Translations under genes and position numbers: made by a program
Notes under the pieces: generated by a model
What the model saw: the letters and a program-made list of their open reading frames with translations, nothing else
Told to the model about the DNA's origin: nothing
The model's database searches: none
Shown: one piece after another, positions 1 through 11,720 of the stretch
How the letters are laid out: the number at the start of each line of letters is the position of its first letter
Position numbering within the stretch: position 1 is the stretch's first letter
Source: Gentiana macrophylla
Lineage: Eukaryota > Streptophyta > Magnoliopsida > Gentianales > Gentianaceae
NCBI GenBank assembly: GCA_026214975.1
Contig: JAOBSW010000030.1
Span: forward strand, 62,001 to 126,000
DNA length: 64,000 nucleotides
Reading direction: 5' to 3'

Positions 1-1492
1 AGCAGATCGCTTCTTCCCCGAACTATTGCCAAACTTGCGTGGTGGTCTTCAACCAAGTCTTCAATCACCTCTTCAACTACCACAAAGAGTTCAGTTCGGT
101 GGTTTGTTTGTGGTTCTTGATGGACATCACAAAGAGGCTCGGGATCAGTGACTGCAGATATCTTCAACAGATTGCTCGAAACAACCTTTGTCCAAAGATC
201 GTGAGACTTGACACCCTCTTCTGGTGAGGAGTCAGTGATCACCACAGGTGGAATGATAGTTAGAGGCTCAGCCTCAACATCCTCACCTTCTTCTTCTACC
301 GGTGCTTCTTCTTGGATCCTTTGAGCTTCCAGGTTTTTTAGCTCTTTCCCCTTGCCATATTTCTTCTTTTTGGCAATTTCCTTCCTTCTCTTGGAAAGGG
401 TTCATCATCTTTATCAACCACAGTAGACTTTCTCTTTTATCTTTGTCTTCTTTTCGTTGTTCCTCGAATTTCACCAACAGCTTTTTCTTGGAGCCACAAA
501 GAGGTCAGTAACCTCCACTTGACTCCCTTAATGGACTCAACGATGCTGTCTTTGTTTCCTTCCTTGTTTTCTTTGAGGGTTTTAATGCCTCTGTTGTTTT
601 CTTTTTATCTCTACTCTTTCTCTTAACAACAACTTCCTTTGGTGCAGCAGGTTTAATAGATATTTTCTTAGTTTGCTGAACCTGCTCACCACCAGCATAA
701 CCATCATCATCATCATTATCATCATCAGTAGCCTCTCCAGCAATCTCTTCATCATCATCAAGTCCAGGAATTGCATAATCAATCTCCTTCTTGTATCTGG
801 ATTGATTTATGTTTACTGATTCAAGATCGGGAACCGCCGAGATAATTCAATGCAGTCGGACCATTAAACCTGTGGGTAAGGCCTTTGATTTCCTTTTTCC
901 AGCTTTCTTTCTTCCTTGGCAACTTTCTTCATATAAAAAAAATGAAGTAACCAGCCCAATCAAACTTCAAACTCTCGCAAATGATCATCATCAACTCTAT
1001 CTTGGGTCCGGAGAGAGTATCCATATCGCCAACCAACCTGAGTATGTTCTTTGCAATAAGTTTGCTCGGCGAGTTGTACTCAGGCCAAATATGCTTGCGA
1101 TTGATGCCAGAACTGATTTTGTGTCTTGATTTGTCTTAATCGATCCACAAATGCCATCTTGTTCAATCCCATTGCTTCAGGATTGACGGGACCATCTACA
1201 ACTTCTTCAAAACCAAACACTTCTCTCGGTAGATGGAGGAGATTACAAGCTCCTCAAAGATTCACGATGGTTTTGAATGCTTCATTCCTTCTTCCATGAT
1301 CATGTTCTTCCGTAAATCAATAACATTGGTGTATGAGATTGTTTCTAATCGATATTGAGTTTATTCTCCAAACTCGCAAACCTCCTAATTCTTCGACCTA
1401 TATTAATGGCCAACTCGCCTGTTTGCATCTTCAACAAAACCTCTGACACTTTGGCTTGATTCAATTTGTACATCAACTTTTTCCGCCATTTT
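1..1492 (-). pseudogene. Decayed env-like / accessory ORF downstream of Sirevirus pol
   Basis: On the - strand an ATG at 1492 opens a reading frame starting MAEKVDVQIESS that soon shifts frame. Coding-like stretches continue in changing frames to the left edge. They include an acidic Asp/Glu run (about 780-690) followed by a Lys/Arg-rich segment (about 680-560) and another Lys-rich segment (about 477-283). Location after pol in a Sirevirus-like element fits the extra 'env-like' ORF known for that lineage, but no diagnostic domain or membrane segment is visible. A captured host gene fragment is the alternative. Short ORFs on the opposite strand here look like shadows. Confidence 0.4.
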
Positions 1493-1957
1493 AATGAGAA
1501 AGAAGAGATGAAGAAGATTGAATCTCAAATCTGTGTTCACACAGTGTAAACGATTGCAGTGATAAAGCAGATTTGCAAGTGACGATCCTGCTGTATAACA
1601 GTCTGATTATATAGACAGTTAGTGGTTGAAACTGTCATTGCACGTACATTGAGGTAACCACGATTAAATCTGAGTAAATGTTGTCTTGACACGTGGCCCA
1701 CTACTCCTCCATAATGTTTGTAACCGTTGGATCGTGTTAACCTGCGGTTATAATGGATAAAATAAATATCCCGCCAATATGCTTTTTGACTTTAATTACT
1801 TTGGTCGAGTAACGTTCCTCCAAAGCAGGTAATCCTCGGCAGGTGGGCTCGGCGATCTGGCGATAAGTAGCTTTCAAGCAGTCGGCGACAAAAGTACTAT
1901 ATCTTGATCCTTGTTTTCTTCTTGTTTTGTTCAATTGATAATACAAGATGAAGTTTA

Positions 1958-2123
1958 ATACCAATGACTAATCATCAAGTGAGCTCACCCAACATGACAA
2001 AGACCAATCCCCTTGGCAACCTCATTTGCTCAATTGTCCAAACATAAGTACATGAAATTGTTGATACCAATGACTAATCACGCTAAGTGAGCTCACCCAA
2101 CATAGCAAAGACTAATCCCTTGG
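1958..2123 (-). repeat. 60-bp direct duplication between Sirevirus pol and its 3' ORF
   Basis: Two copies, 1958-2016 and 2064-2123, share ATACCAATGACTAATCA, then GTGAGCTCACCCAACAT, then the CAAAGA(C/T)(C/T)AATCCC-TTGG end, with a few substitutions and small indels. A 47-bp spacer separates them. They lie just downstream of RNase H on the element's coding strand, where Sireviruses often carry repeated sequence ahead of the 3' LTR. GTGAGCTCAC is itself a palindrome. Confidence 0.75.
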
Positions 2124-2173
2124 TGAATTCCAAAGACATTGTTGAATATCAGTCAACCTTTAATATTCCAAGT

Positions 2174-3419
2174 TCAAGTCCTTAATTTGGCAAATCTTTC
2201 ACTATCAAGTGGCTTAGTGAAAATATCAGCAAGTTGATCTTCAGTAGGGATGTATAGAACCACCACATCTTTCTTTTCAACATGATCTCTTATAAAATGA
2301 TGCCTCACATCAATGTGTTTGGTTCTTGAGTGCAAAACAGGATTTTCTGTGATTGCAATTGCACTTGTGTTATCACACATAATTGGAATTTCCTTTTCTT
2401 CAATTCCATAATCCCTCAATTGTTGTCTTAGCCATAGTACTTGTGCACAAAGAACTACCAAAGACAATGTATTCACTTTCAAAGAGTGGAAGTTGAAATA
2501 GAATTCATTTCTTGCTAAACCAGAGACCAGTCTATTTCCCATTAAGCGATTGTGTTCATGTTGTGCTTTTTCTATCAATCTTGCATCCAGCATAATCAGA
2601 ATCTGAGTAGGATATAACTTTGAAGCTTCCTTCCTTGGAGTACCATATTCCTACTCCCAAAGTCTCTTTGAGATACTTGAGAACTCTCTTAACTGCACCT
2701 AAATGACTTTCTTTAGGTTTAGATTGAAATCTTGCACAAACACCTACAGCAAAGGATATATCAGGTCTGCTGGCAGTGAGGTACAGCAGACTACCTATCA
2801 TCCTTCTGTATAATGTCTGATCAACATCTTTGCCTTCTTTATCTTCATCCAATCTGATGTTTGTACTCATAGGAGTTGAATTCTTAGTGCTATTTTCCAT
2901 ACCAAACTTCTTCAGCAACTCCTTGGTATACTTGGTTTGATGAATGAAGATTCCATCCTTCATTTGTTTGACTTGCAATCCCAAAAAGTAATTCATTTCT
3001 CCCATCATACTCATTTGGAATTTACTTTTCATTAGATTTGCAAACTTTTCACAAAGTAAATCATTTTGAACCAAAAATTATGTCATCCACATAAATTTGT
3101 GCCCGGCCAGTCTGTTGTCCCTTCTCTCGATTCTGAAAAGTGTCTTGTCAATGGTGTCTTTTGTAAAACCATTGTCCACCAAGAATTGAGATAGAGTCTC
3201 ATACCAAGCTCTTGGTGCTTGTTTTAATCCATAAAGTGCTTTGTTGAGTCTATACACTTTATCTTCTTGATCTTTAACTTCAAATCCAGGAGGTTCTTGA
3301 ACATACACTTCCTCCTCTAGGATACCATTCAAAATGCACTCTTGACATCCATTTGATATACTTTGAAGTTCTTGTATGCAAGATGTGCCAAAAATAATCG
3401 ATAGCTTCCAATCTTGCAA
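2174..3419 (-). pseudogene. Sirevirus reverse transcriptase and RNase H
   Basis: Copia RT and RNase H in three overlapping frames. The segment at 3419-3078 carries the VYVQEPPGFEV and LNKALYGLKQAPRAWY motifs. The YVDD catalytic box is encoded at 3093-3082 but in a frame shifted relative to the upstream segment. 3074-2556 holds the RT thumb and connection (MNYFLGLQVKQ, YRRMIGSLLYLTASRPDI). 2593-2174 is RNase H, with the MCDNTSAIAI and HSRTKHIDVRHHFIRDH motifs and the closing ADIFTKPL. At least two frameshifts and a stop after YVDD mean no full polyprotein is made. Downstream the RNase H ends in an ordinary stop. Confidence 0.85.
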
Positions 3420-4106
3420 CAGTGCATAAGTTTCATCAAAATCTATTCCTACGCTTGAGAATAGCCTTTTGCAACTAGTCCGGCCTTATTTCTCACAATG
3501 GTACCTGATTCATCAAGTTTATTTCTCAGTATACCCACTTAGTACCAATGATATTTGCATAACTTGGCCTTTCAACTAGTGTCCAAACATGATTTCTTTC
3601 AAATTCATTTAATTCTTCTTGCATGGCAATTATCCAACTGGATCTCAAATTGCTTCTTCAACAACTTTAGGTTCCATTTGAGATAGAAAACAAGTAAACA
3701 TAGCTCAGGTTGTCTTCTAGTCCTCACACCTTGTCGTACATTGCCAATAACTTGTTGTGCAGGTGATTCCTTTAACCATTGTGGATTTTGGTTATTTTGA
3801 TTTTCAGGAACATCATCTTCAGTAGGGTCTGCTGTAGTTTCTTCTACAGGGGGGTCAGCAGATCCTTGAACTGCCTTGCTTGTTGCATCGATAACATTGT
3901 CGCAGGTGTTCAGAGGGGATGATCGTAAACTTTCAAGTCATTGAATCTTTCCAAAACTTCAACACAATCTGGATCAGTGACTTGTTGATTTTCAGCAGGT
4001 CCACAATCTTCATCTTCCATACCAGTAAACCTAGGTTCATCAAACACAACATGGATTGTTTCTTCATGTTTTAGTGACCTCTTGTTCAAGACTCAATGCT
4101 CACTGA

Positions 4107-5063
4107 TCAAGAATATCCTAAGAAAATTCCTTCATCTGATTTTGGTTGGAATGTTTTCAAATGAACTTTATGATTTAGAATAAAACATTTGCTTCCAAAT
4201 GGATGAAAATAGGATATGTTAGGTATCCTTCCATTCCAGATCTCATAAGGTGTCTTCAGCAGCTTCTTGTTTACTGATGTTCTGTTTTGTGTATAGCATG
4301 TTGTATTTACTGCTTCAGCCCAATATCTTTCAGGTAGCAATGCTTCACAAATCATTGTTCTTCCTACTTCCTTTAAGGTTCTGTTTCTTCTTTCAGCAAC
4401 CCCATTTTGCTGAGGTGTACCAGCAGCAGCAAGTTGATGTAGTACACCATTCTGTTCACAATATTCTCTTATAACTTTGTTGAGAAATTCAGTACCCTGA
4501 TCTGATCTAATCTTTATGACTGTTAAACTTTTCTCATTTTGTAATCTCTTCAAAAGATTAGGCATGCTTTGAAGTGTTTCACTTTTCTTGTTCATGAATA
4601 TCACCCAAGTGTATCTAGAATAATCATCCACAACCACTAGGGTATACTTCTTTCCTGTTACACTTGTTGGAGTTATTGGTCCAAAAAGATCCATGTGCAT
4701 CAGCTCCAACACTCTATTTGTTGATTGTTTGGTCTTTGATTTGAAACTTGACTTTATCTATTTACCTTGCTGACAGGCATCACATATTGCATCCTTTTTG
4801 AATGTGATCTCAGGTAAACCAACCACCAGTTTCTTCTTCACCAACTGATTGATATCATCAAAGTTTAAGTGATTCAACTTCTTGTGCCATAACCAATTTA
4901 GTTCAGACTTGGTATGCACTATCAGCGTGTTTCGAAGGCGCGAGAGACCAATCCACAACATACATATTCTGTTGTCTTCTACCAGCAAGTACAACTTGAT
5001 CACCTTTTTCACTAATGACAATGCAGTTGTCTTTGTCAAAAGTGACCTTGTATCCCATATCAC
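4107..5063 (-). pseudogene. Sirevirus integrase (zinc domain and catalytic core)
   Basis: The zinc-binding domain is at 5063-4758 (WHKKLNHLNF followed by CDACQQGK, the H-H-C-C pattern). The catalytic core follows at 4712-4107 with MHMDLFGPITP, VVDDYSRYTWV, SDQGTEF and the PQQNGVAERRNRTL block, giving the expected D-D-E. The C-terminal GKOSI-type segment is present around 4250-4107 (SYFHPFGSKCFILN). A short frameshift separates the two halves. Sequence 4106-3420, between integrase and the first clean RT block, is the decayed linker and N-terminal RT. Confidence 0.85.
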
Positions 5064-5553
5064 AGAATTGTCCAGTGCTCAGCAAGTTGTAATCCAGTCC
5101 TTCCACATATGCAACATTCTTTATTGTAAGTCCATTTCTGATAAGTGTGCCATATCCTCTTGTATATCCAGGTGTATTTTTGTTGCCAAAATTCACCCTT
5201 GGACCATCTTTTGCCACAAAGTTTGATAAGCAAGTGCTTATTCTTTGTCATGTGTCCGGAACATCCTTTGTCAAAGTACCGCACACCCTACAAAACAAAG
5301 TTAATGCATTTTAGGTACCCAAACCTGTTTGGGTCCATAATGGTCGATGGTAAGCATGACCCTTGGCATGTCTCCATAAGGTCTTCTCTGAATGTGTCAT
5401 ACTTTGGTTCATACTTTGGTTCATACATGTATTCCACACATCCATAAGTTCTAACAAAGAGGTTGTGTAGGAATCACATATGTTTTCTCGGCCTTTTGGT
5501 TTATAATCTTTGTTTGAAGTGATTCTTGTTGTTAAAAACATTTGCATAACCAT
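5060..5553 (-). pseudogene. Sirevirus protease and pre-integrase segment
   Basis: 5284-5060 starts MRYFDKGCSGHMTKNK, the Copia protease active-site block, where the usual Asp-Ser/Thr-Gly is Asp-Lys-Gly. The pre-integrase region continues in another frame (GYGTLIRNGLTIKNVAYVEGL, then LLSTGQFCDMGY) down to about 4903. Because the catalytic triplet is altered and the frames are broken, protease activity is unlikely. Sequence 5554-6287 has no readable coding block and represents decayed gag-pol spacer. Confidence 0.75.
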
Positions 5554-6287
5554 AGGTGTCTTTGTCTGTTAGGAACAATTACATAATATGGAGTCTCATT
5601 GAGTCTCTCTTTGAGGCCTTGTATAAGTCCTCTGCTGAGCCCTTGGCTGATTCCATTGCATAGGTTTTACCCTAGCAATATGGTTATACATACTATTTTT
5701 AACAGTAGATGTAGGAATATTCCAATCATCATCAGTAGGGAACAGTCTACCTTTCCCCCGAGATAAGTATCCCTTGAATGATCAACATTTTGGGTTTAGG
5801 ATTCTTATCCTTGGAATATTTCTGCTTCTTACTTACCCTCTCGTGGTCCAAACAGACTTGGTAGCAGTGTCTGCTATCAAGAGCTTAGAAGGCACAAAGA
5901 AGATCCTATTTTTGGATTTATTCTTTTTTACTAGAGTCGTTGACTTCTTAGAGACCGATTTTGCTTCCTTGAAGCATTCTCATTGGGTTTTCTTGCTTCA
6001 AAGAAGCCTTTTTACTGGGAGTTGGATCTAGTGCGGTACAAACTTAGGACCAATGCTCGTACTAGGTTCATGAACCTTCATGGATCCACTCTTGTTAGAT
6101 TCTTTGAGTTCCAAATCCAAGCCTGTTCTATCCCCATAAGGCTTTCTGATTTGTATGTAGTATTGGAACAAGATGGTTGAAGAGATTCAGAGGTTGCTGG
6201 ATGTTCAAAGCAGACTTATTTTGATTCCATTCAACATCTTTTTCCTTACCCTTGAGAACCCTTAATTGACTTTCAATCTTCCAACTT

Positions 6288-7339
6288 CTAACTCAAAAGT
6301 TTCTTTTTCACCTTCACAACCTCACAGCTTGATTGTATTATCCTCGGTTGATTAAGGATGGCATCCAAAGTCTCATTGTTGTCAGAATTTCTAGGATTTG
6401 AACCACAAGTTGATTCACAATCACTTCCAGCAGGAGTGTTGATAGATACAGTGTTGTATATCTCCTCAGTTTCATCCATATTAGCCATCAAAGCATAATC
6501 CTCCATATCAGCAATCAGTGCAGTGTCATCTGATTCATTTCCTTTTTCAGATTCAACTTCATAGCCTGATTCATCTTCAGCAACCATAGCCTTCTTGTCA
6601 AGTCTTCTTTGTTGACTTTTGGTCTTCAGTAGGTCTGGACAGTTAGGTCTAAAATGTCCAGGCTTCTTGCAGTTGAAACAAAGATAATCAGGTTCCTTGC
6701 CTTGTTTTAACTCAGGACAGTCAGGTTTGAAGTGTCCTGGTTTCTTTCAATGAAAGCACAGATAGTCATTATCTTTCCTTGGTTCTTCTTTCCTTCTTTC
6801 AGTAGGCCTTTTTGTAAAATTTCTTGCAGGAGCCTTTCCAGTCTTCATCATCCTGATTTTCTTGCTCAGTAGGGCAATTTGTTCTTGCATCTCATCCAAA
6901 GATATCATCCTGTCCTCCCGATGTTTCTTCATGATGTGAAGCAGCCAATGTTGTGGTCTTTGGCTCTTCCTTTTCGATTCGAGCACAAGCGTTTTGCTAA
7001 ATTCATAAGCCTTTAAATCTGAAAATAATTTGAAGGTGTCTTCTTCATGCAACTTTCTCATTTCCTCAATTGCGATCACCTTCATTTTCCAAACATCTCT
7101 TGTGTGTAGAGCTTCCAAGATTTTGGTGTTTATTTCCTCTTTTGAATAACTTACACTCAAGCAGGTAAGTTCATCCAGATTGCATTGAATCTTGATTCCA
7201 TTTGCTCAATAGTTTCATTAGGTAGCATCTTGAACTTTTGAAATCTCTTTCGGCCATGACCGATTTTGTTCTTCTTTATTGCATCGGTGCCTTCACAGAT
7301 TAAGTGAATCTTATCCCAAAGTTCCTTTGCGTCTTGCAA
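6288..7339 (-). pseudogene. Sirevirus gag with two CCHC zinc knuckles
   Basis: Gag of the UBN2/Retrotran_gag type in pieces. 7339-7157 has the AKELWDKI and IEQMESRFNAI blocks, and 7160-6747 continues (SVSYSKEEINTKILEAL) to a first knuckle CFH(C)KKPGHFKPDC, where one stop interrupts the finger. A second knuckle, CFNCKKPGHFRPNC, follows about 40 residues on (near 6680-6640). 6587-6288 is an acidic Glu/Asp/Ser-rich tail. Two knuckles plus an acidic tail are characteristic of Sirevirus gag. The stop inside the first finger and the frame change at 7160 mark it as dead. Confidence 0.8.
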
Positions 7340-7724
7340 TCTTTAACCTTCATATACATATTGCTATCCAAGGTTACGTAAATGATATCAATAGCAATGT
7401 TGTTGAGATTTGCTCTTTTCTGCCTTCTCAGCATTCCATTCTCTTTTTGGTTTAGGAATGTACTCGACTCTGTCACCCATTCACGCCTTTGTAATCTCCA
7501 AGTGGTCCTTGGGTTAGTACATCCATCATCTCATCATGAGTAGCGACAAGATATGCCTCGCATTCGACGTTTATACTCATCAAATCTATCAAGAGAACAC
7601 ATCAACATAGTTCTAGCATACCGTGTGTTGTCCATGATGCAAGTCTTGAAAATCAAGTAACTTGAAAGAATGTTTTAAAGAATTTTCACAAGCACAACAA
7701 GTAGGATTCCTTGCAATGTATAAT

Positions 7725-7736
7725 CGCTCGATACCA
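7725..7736 (-). other. Primer binding site of Sirevirus-like element
   Basis: On the - strand, TGGTATCGAGCG lies two bases inside the 5' LTR end. It resembles the initiator-methionine tRNA complement TGGTATCAGAGC used by most plant LTR retrotransposons and fixes the orientation of the LTR. Confidence 0.75.
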
Positions 7737-7738
7737 AA

Positions 7739-9437
7739 TGTTGGTCCCTTGAAAAGGCTTTGGTTAAGTTTAGAGGGGGTGAATAAACTTAACACTTAAA
7801 ACTTTGGAGTTAACAAATTCGCAACTTCGTAGAGTCCGCCGATACTTCAGAGTCTGCACGAGACTTGATGAAGTGGCGATAATAAATGAGAGTTCATCGA
7901 TAGTTAAGTTCTTTGAATTTGTGCAAATGAATTTAATCAAAATTAAGCCTTAGTACTTGTTGTCAAATATGATACTAAGTATTAGATACTCGATGAGTGC
8001 AAGTGTGTGATTTCAGGTTGCTAGATTCAGAGAGGTTGATGAGTGAAATAAAACAAGTGCAGTAAAGTAAAAGCGAAAAGTAAGTAGGCGAGTTTTATAG
8101 TGGTTCCAGGTGATGTAATCTGACGTCCACTATTCTCTGTGATGTTGGAGGAAATTCACTAGAGATCTTTGAGGTAGTTGTTACAAAGATTCCTAAGTTG
8201 TTTGTCCTTCACCAATGACTATGGCTTCACAAGCTCAAAATCGGGAGCAGGTAGAATTGCTGCTCCTTAGTCTTCCACTTGGTCCTTGAAGGGTAGGATT
8301 GCCTCTTCACCTGGCTCCACCACAAACAACGATCTTTCACTCTAACGGATGCTTCTTTGTCTTCAAGAGGTTCTTTATAAAATAAAGAATGAATCAAATA
8401 AATGATTCATTGCAAAGAAGATGATTAGGATGATGTAATCAGCGACTTTGCGAGTCTTCAAGTGTGTATGCTTGATGTAGCTTGAACCCAGAATACACTT
8501 GAAGAAAATAACTAGATCAGTAGCCTTAAGCTTAGTAAGTTCAGCAGGGTGTTTTTCAGCTCAGTATTATCACTTAAAGTTTATCCCAGAAATTCATCAT
8601 CTTTTCTTGAGTTGAAAGTCTTCTATTTATAGGTAGGAATGCATGTGACTTGCATTTGAAATTCAAATGTGACCGTTCCTTGTATTTGTCCCATCCGATA
8701 AGCAATCATCACTATTCATAGGATCGACTTTCGTCGTAATCCCTTTTGACAAAGGCGATCCGCCCACCCTTTGACTTGTATCCAATGGATAAAAATATGG
8801 ATCATCCCAACGTCTTTTTAATCTCGGCCTTTGATTTTCTTGATAAGTCGAGGTAGTTGGTCTGTCCTTATCCGTGTAATCTTCAAGATAATCTTGAATT
8901 AATCGAGGTAATACATCAAGAGTTCATGAGTCTTTGAGATACCTATCGATCATTGATCATCATATAACTGTATATAAAATACAATGCAGTTGATTACTTC
9001 TATCTAACTTTTATTTGTGTAGTACGATTACATCATTTTAATTGTAACTAAGTTCCAAACATCATCCAACTTATGGAACTTAGACCTTCTACACAAGGTA
9101 TATGTAATCAGTTTAGGTCATCACAGACTTGCCTAAATTCTGATCCTATATCCTTGACTTGAATTACTAAGTTTGATCCCTTAGCCTTCATTTATCGAGT
9201 TTGAGCCCTCACCCGTCTTGATCAAGAGGTTCCCGACTAGTCTCATCGACCTATCTACCCCATCGACTAGACCCCATCTGCTGATATCAATCAAGACTCT
9301 TCTGATGCTTGTTTGATCAAACCTATTTATGAATCAAACTCTAAAAAACCTATACATTTTATCTAGACATCTTTTTGCCTTTGCACTATAACAGCTAGTA
9401 TGGCACTCATCATCAAAACTAAGAAATAAGTCCAACA
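7739..9437 (-). repeat. 5' LTR of the Sirevirus-like element
   Basis: Bounded by TGTTGGTCCC at 7739 and TCCAACA at 9437 (inverted TGTTGG/CCAACA ends). On the - strand the LTR starts TGTTGGACTTATTTC and ends GGGACCAACA directly before the primer binding site. The same family appears as solo LTRs at 9937-11720 and 57775-59520 and shares the internal block around CTAGACATCTTTTTGC and ACTATAACAGCTAG. The 1.7-kb length is normal for Sireviruses. No gene lies inside. Confidence 0.85.
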
Positions 9438-9477
9438 TCATCTCTTCCAGTACTTAACGTATATGAACCTTAATTGC

Positions 9478-9592
9478 ATGCCGGAAGAGATGGAGTGCAA
9501 AGCCTTTCCATCCGCCGTATGAGGCGGAAGCTCCACGTACGGTTTTGAAGCCCCTTTCCAGTAATGGGGCCTAAAATTACACGCTACCCAAG
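9478..9592 (+). other. Group II intron 3' end fossil (domain V/VI), likely organellar DNA
   Basis: CCGTATGAGGCGGAAGCTC (about 9514-9532), followed at once by CACGTACGG, matches the domain V fold of plant organellar group II introns: an outer CCGTATG/CACGTACGG stem, an inner GAG/CTC stem and a GNRA-like loop. Downstream, AGCCCC and GGGGCC flanking TTTCCAGTAAT form a second hairpin where domain VI is expected. It is wedged between the Sirevirus LTR and a Gypsy gag fragment. The most likely source is a mitochondrial or plastid intron transferred to the nucleus; the parent gene was not identified. Confidence 0.6.
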
Positions 9593-9597
9593 AATTT

Positions 9598-9936
9598 CAG
9601 AATAATAGAAATAAGAAGTCTTTTATCTCTTCATCATTTTCATTTCGAAAAATTCTACTCATGGGCAGGGCACGTGAATGGTTTAGGAAGTTACCACCGA
9701 GGTCGATCTCTGATTTCGACACTCTGGGCAGGAAATTTTTACAGGCTTTCATCATGGCTAAAACCTTCCAAAGGAATGCTACATACCTCCTAACAATCAA
9801 ACAAATGAGGGATGAAATGGTCTTGTAGTATCACAAAAGGTTTAACGAGGAATCCAGGCAGGTCCATAACTCTGAGGAGCACCTCCTAGTCACCTCATTC
9901 ATAGTAGGACTACGAGAAGGTTGGTTCTATGCTAAG
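9598..9936 (+). pseudogene. Tat-like Gypsy gag, 5' piece
   Basis: From 9661 the frame reads MGRAREWFRKLPPRSISDFD and KQMRDEMV, then after a stop YHKRFNEESRQV and a VTSFIVGLREGWFYAK end. These are the conserved Gypsy gag blocks (W..L...SI..F..L...F...F). The piece ends exactly at the solo LTR, and gag resumes in register after it at 11721 (LSEIEDFLNLW). One in-frame stop is present near 9827. Confidence 0.75.
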
Positions 9937-11720
9937 TGTTGGAAATAAAATTTATGTTTTGATGATGATTCATCAGTTATTCAGTTATTGTTTTTAACCC
10001 CATTGATAAAGTGTCATAACTAGCTATTATAGTGCAAAGCAAAAAGATGTCTAGATGTCAATGTATAGGATTTAATAAAGTCTAATATTTGTATAAGTAA
10101 ATGAGACACGCACTGTAATAGTTCTATGGTCAGAACTGAGAAAATGAGTAACTGACTTAATGAGACTATGAAAACTGAGTTCACTTTTGAAGAGTAAGAA
10201 ACTGACTCAGAACCTAGAACTGAAGAAGGTAACTTCGGTGAGGGACACAGACTCGATAGACTTATCTTGAAGATGAAGGCTAAGGGAACAAACTCAGTGT
10301 ATGATGAACTAGGGGACACAGACTCGGTTATTGAAGAATGAAGACTGAGGGTTCAAACTCAGTTATAAAGATTAAAGTCGAGACTGTAAAGTTAGAATTC
10401 AGGTAAGTCTGTGATGGCCTGAACTGCCATTATGGATCTTGTTTAGGTCTTTATACAAGAGGACAATGTTACCTGAGAAACATAAAGACAATGATATCTT
10501 AGATGATTTCTAAGTTATGGTGTACACTGATTAAGTCAATTATAATCAGATAAGAATAGAGTACTGAGTTTTTAAAGAAGAGTAAAAACTCAGTTAAAGC
10601 TCTTAAAGTTGAAAACTGACAAAACCCAGTTGACTCAGTTTCAAGCTAAAGAAGAATCTGACCATTATAAAGCAAATAATTTTATTGGATACACAGAAAT
10701 GTCAGAAAAGAACACTGAAATACATTAGAATAAGCAGGACCACCAACGGATACAAGGATTCAAATTCAAACATTCAAAGCATTCAAACGTTCGAAAAACC
10801 CCTATAAATAGGTCACTTTTACATCAAGAATAAGTGCAGAGTTCTAAAGATAAATTTATTAAGGAAGATCCAAGAAAGTGGGAAAGTAAATTAGCAAGAA
10901 CTCCTGTTGTATACCTTATTGCAAGATCAAAAAATCTTCAAAGTGTTCTCTAACATTCAAAGAAGCATCATGATCAAACACTTGAAGAAAAACAGAGCTT
11001 GAGAAAATCATATATATCAAGAAGAAGAAGCTCAAAATCACAAGTTGAATCATTGTTATTGATTCAAGTCTCAACTTTGATTTTATCAAAAGGTTTAGAC
11101 TTTGAAACACCAAGAAGGTGTGAAGGACAGTTGAGCTACAGTCAGGAAGACTGTGTTTGTGATGAGCTGGTGAAGAGGCAATACAACCCTTCAAGGACCA
11201 GTGGTGCAAGCAGTTGCAGAGCAGCAATCCCACATGTTCTATAGTTGCTTAGATAGTGAAACTAGGGATTAGTGAAGGACTATCAGTTTAGGACTTTTTG
11301 TAACCAATCTACCTCAAAGAGTTCTAGTGGAATTTTCCTCCACATCACAAGGGAAGAGAGGACTGACATGATTACACCACCCGGAACCTCAATAATTCTT
11401 GTTTATTTACCTTACACATTTAATTACTGCATTATAGCTTATATCTCATTAGATCATATATAAGCAAACATAAGAAACTGAGTGAGCACGACACTGCATT
11501 TATTTTTACAAACTAATAAACTCAAGTTTCACAAAGGCTTTATTAATCCACTGCTGGTTAACTCAGTTTAGCATAAGTCAGACTTGATATATACTCAGCT
11601 AAGTTAGCTTAACTCCGCACAATTTTAAAGCTAAACTCAATCTGGTTTAAGTTTAGTTTTTTGGGACAAGTTTATCCACCCCCCTCTAAACTTGTGTCAG
11701 CCTTTTTCACGGGACCAACA
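9937..11720 (+). repeat. Solo LTR of the Sirevirus family inserted in Gypsy gag
   Basis: Begins TGTTGGAAATAAAATTTATG and ends GGGACCAACA, length 1784 bp, + orientation. It is flanked by CTAAG (9932-9936) and CTTAG (11721-11725), a 5-bp target duplication with one mismatch. No internal domain is attached, so it is a recombination-derived solo LTR. It shares blocks with the 5' LTR at 7739-9437 and, in opposite orientation, with 57775-59520. Small ORFs within it have no recognisable product. Confidence 0.85.

Larger units (their letters stand above)
1..9437 (-). mobile_element. Sirevirus-like Ty1/Copia retrotransposon, 5' LTR to beyond the left edge
   Basis: Read on the - strand: a 1.7-kb 5' LTR (9437-7739), an initiator-Met-type primer binding site (7736-7725), gag with two zinc knuckles, protease, integrase, reverse transcriptase and RNase H ending at 2174, then about 2.1 kb of extra 3' sequence with a decayed acidic/basic ORF. 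The gene order with integrase before RT is that of Copia. The long LTR, double zinc knuckle and long post-pol region are typical of Sireviruses. No 3' LTR is visible, so the element continues off the left edge and its target duplication cannot be checked. Several frameshifts and stops break the ORF, so this copy is not autonomous. Confidence 0.8.

Noticed and set aside
809..1129. 106-codon + strand ORF
   Set aside because: The opposite strand carries coding-like text of the Sirevirus 3' ORF fossil. This frame has no recognisable features.
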